Shown one piece after another: positions 6,101 through 6,803 of a stretch of 6,803 nucleotides of DNA. The stretch lies in the NCBI GenBank assembly GCA_003249275.1, contig QKJO01000201.1:1-6803 (forward strand), given 5' to 3'. This DNA comes from Spirochaetaceae bacterium (lineage in GTDB: Bacteria > Spirochaetota > Spirochaetia > Spirochaetales_E > Spirochaetaceae_B). Every line of letters begins with the position of its first letter. Position 1 is the first letter of the stretch. The notes under the pieces are model-generated. The model did not search any database, was not told the DNA's origin, and was given only the letters and a program-made list of their open reading frames with translations. The translations under genes and the position numbers were made by a program.

Positions 6101-6259
6101 ATGAAATACGTATGCGATGTTTGCGGCTATATCTATGATCCCGAAGACGGCGATCCTGGAAACGGTGTACCTGCCGGAACTGCTTTCAAAGACATTCCTG
6201 AAGATTGGGTTTGCCCCCTCTGCGGCGCTGAAAAATCCGATTTCTCACCCAATGACTGA
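6101..6259 (+). CDS. rd: Rubredoxin
   Basis: A 52-residue electron carrier with one Fe(SCys)4 site, of normal length for the family. It reads [14 protein letters not shown] at the N-terminus and [14 protein letters not shown] near the C-terminus, with ligands C5, C8, C38 and C41; conserved aromatics Y3, Y10, Y12, F29 and W36 form the hydrophobic core. GGAGG at 6089-6093 is 7 bases before the ATG. It would donate electrons to the superoxide reductase and rubrerythrin encoded just upstream. It has its own promoter and a strong terminator. Confidence 0.97.
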   Translation: MKYVCDVCGYIYDPEDGDPGNGVPAGTAFKDIPEDWVCPLCGAEKSDFSPND

Positions 6260-6277
6260 TTAAAATATCAGTTATAG

Positions 6278-6309
6278 AAAAACCGTCCCTCAAGGGGCGG
6301 TTTTTTTTT
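6278..6309 (+). terminator. Intrinsic terminator after rubredoxin
   Basis: AACCGTCCC (6281-6289) pairs with GGGGCGGTT (6294-6302), with one T-G wobble and a TCAA loop. Nine T follow the GC stem (6301-6309). An A-run (6278-6282) on the left side means it could also work on the opposite strand. It ends the oxidative-stress block and separates it from the methyltransferase. Confidence 0.93.
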
Positions 6310-6343
6310 AGTAATCAGGGTTATACTGTTGGAAAGAGGTATT

Positions 6344-6803
6344 ATGGACTTTTACACCCTGCTATCCAGTCATTATGAGGAGATTTTTCCTCTTTCCCCG
6401 TCGTGCTTGAATTACGTCGTAAGCCGGGTTGCGCCGGGAAAGCGGCTTCTGGATGCCGGCTGCAGTACGGGCAGCCTGGTGCGGGCCCTCAGATCGGGGG
6501 GCATTGATGCACGGGGATTCGATCTGGATGAATCCATGATAAAACTGGCCTTGAAAGAGCTCGATTCTGCGGACTCGGAAAGAGGAGCCGAGATCTTCAG
6601 ACCCGGAAATCTGACGGATATGGCCGACATGTATAACGAAGACTCTTTTCACTGCATCAGCTGTCTGGGGAACACTCTGATCCACATCCCTTTCAATTTT
6701 CAGTTCCAGTTTCTCAGGGATTCGGTTCATATTCTCAGAGAGGGGGGGAGGCTCATCCTTCAGATTCTCAACTACAGCAATATTCTCAATGAGGGGATGC
6801 TCT
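6344..6803 (+). CDS. Class I SAM-dependent methyltransferase (3' end missing)
   Basis: 153 codons are visible before the right edge. Motif I reads LLDAGCSTGSL (35-45), forming the SAM-binding loop. GFDLDESMI (58-66) supplies the acidic residue expected to contact the SAM ribose; FHCISCLGNTLIHI (102-115) corresponds to motif IV, and LREGGRLILQ (131-140) to the following strand. The fold is clear (Methyltransf_11/25-like), but the substrate cannot be inferred. The start ATG 6344 has AAGAGGT (6334-6340) close upstream, and the short N-terminal MDFYTLLSSHYEEIFP is typical of small-molecule methyltransferases of this type. A weak TATACT (6322-6327) is a possible -10, without a recognisable -35. 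It is separated from rubredoxin by a terminator, so probably unrelated in function. Confidence 0.88.
   Translation, partial: MDFYTLLSSHYEEIFPLSPSCLNYVVSRVAPGKRLLDAGCSTGSLVRALRSGGIDARGFDLDESMIKLALKELDSADSERGAEIFRPGNLTDMADMYNEDSFHCISCLGNTLIHIPFNFQFQFLRDSVHILREGGRLILQILNYSNILNEGML

Noticed and set aside
1..6803. Mobile elements, CRISPR arrays, tRNA or rRNA genes
   Set aside because: No transposase, integrase, spaced repeats or RNA gene sequence was seen; all space is accounted for by ordinary genes and short spacers.

Overview
The window is about 6.8 kb of bacterial chromosome with roughly balanced base composition. It is densely coded, and every gene is on the + strand. The gene content (rubrerythrin, two-iron superoxide reductase, rubredoxin and a PerR-type regulator) points to an anaerobe or microaerophile that copes with oxygen by reduction rather than by dismutase and catalase. 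Strong AAGGAG/GGAGG ribosome sites and simple hairpin-plus-T terminators are present. The overall flavour resembles free-living Spirochaetaceae, but that placement is a low-confidence impression; no marker gene here settles it.

Layout. (1) 1-1896: the last two genes of an oligopeptide/dipeptide ABC importer operon. The OppD/DppD-type ATPase is cut by the left edge and overlaps the OppF/DppF-type ATPase by 4 bases; a clear intrinsic terminator follows at 1915-1946. (2) 1947-4433: a two-component pair. The first gene is an OmpR/PhoB-family response regulator, preceded by a tandem 9-bp direct repeat and small palindromes. The second is a one-TM, PAS-containing hybrid histidine kinase whose H-box has lost the phosphoacceptor histidine (Arg in its place), although its ATP-binding boxes and C-terminal receiver aspartate are largely kept. 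Its Shine-Dalgarno sequence is separated from the start codon by a GC-rich hairpin. (3) 4467-6309: a peroxide/superoxide defence block made of perR (with a Fur-family box lying across its own promoter), rubrerythrin, desulfoferrodoxin/superoxide reductase, and a 52-residue rubredoxin with its own near-consensus promoter and a strong terminator. (4) 6344-end: the N-terminal part of a class I SAM-dependent methyltransferase.

How the parts fit. By known family biochemistry, superoxide reductase turns superoxide into hydrogen peroxide, rubrerythrin reduces peroxide to water, and rubredoxin supplies electrons to both; PerR would repress the set until peroxide oxidises it. The peptide importer is functionally separate and closed off by its terminator. 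Whether the unusual two-component pair has anything to do with the adjacent oxidative-stress genes is unknown; adjacency is the only hint. The most unusual points are the His-less hybrid kinase, its hairpin-bridged start region, and the direct repeat in front of the response regulator.
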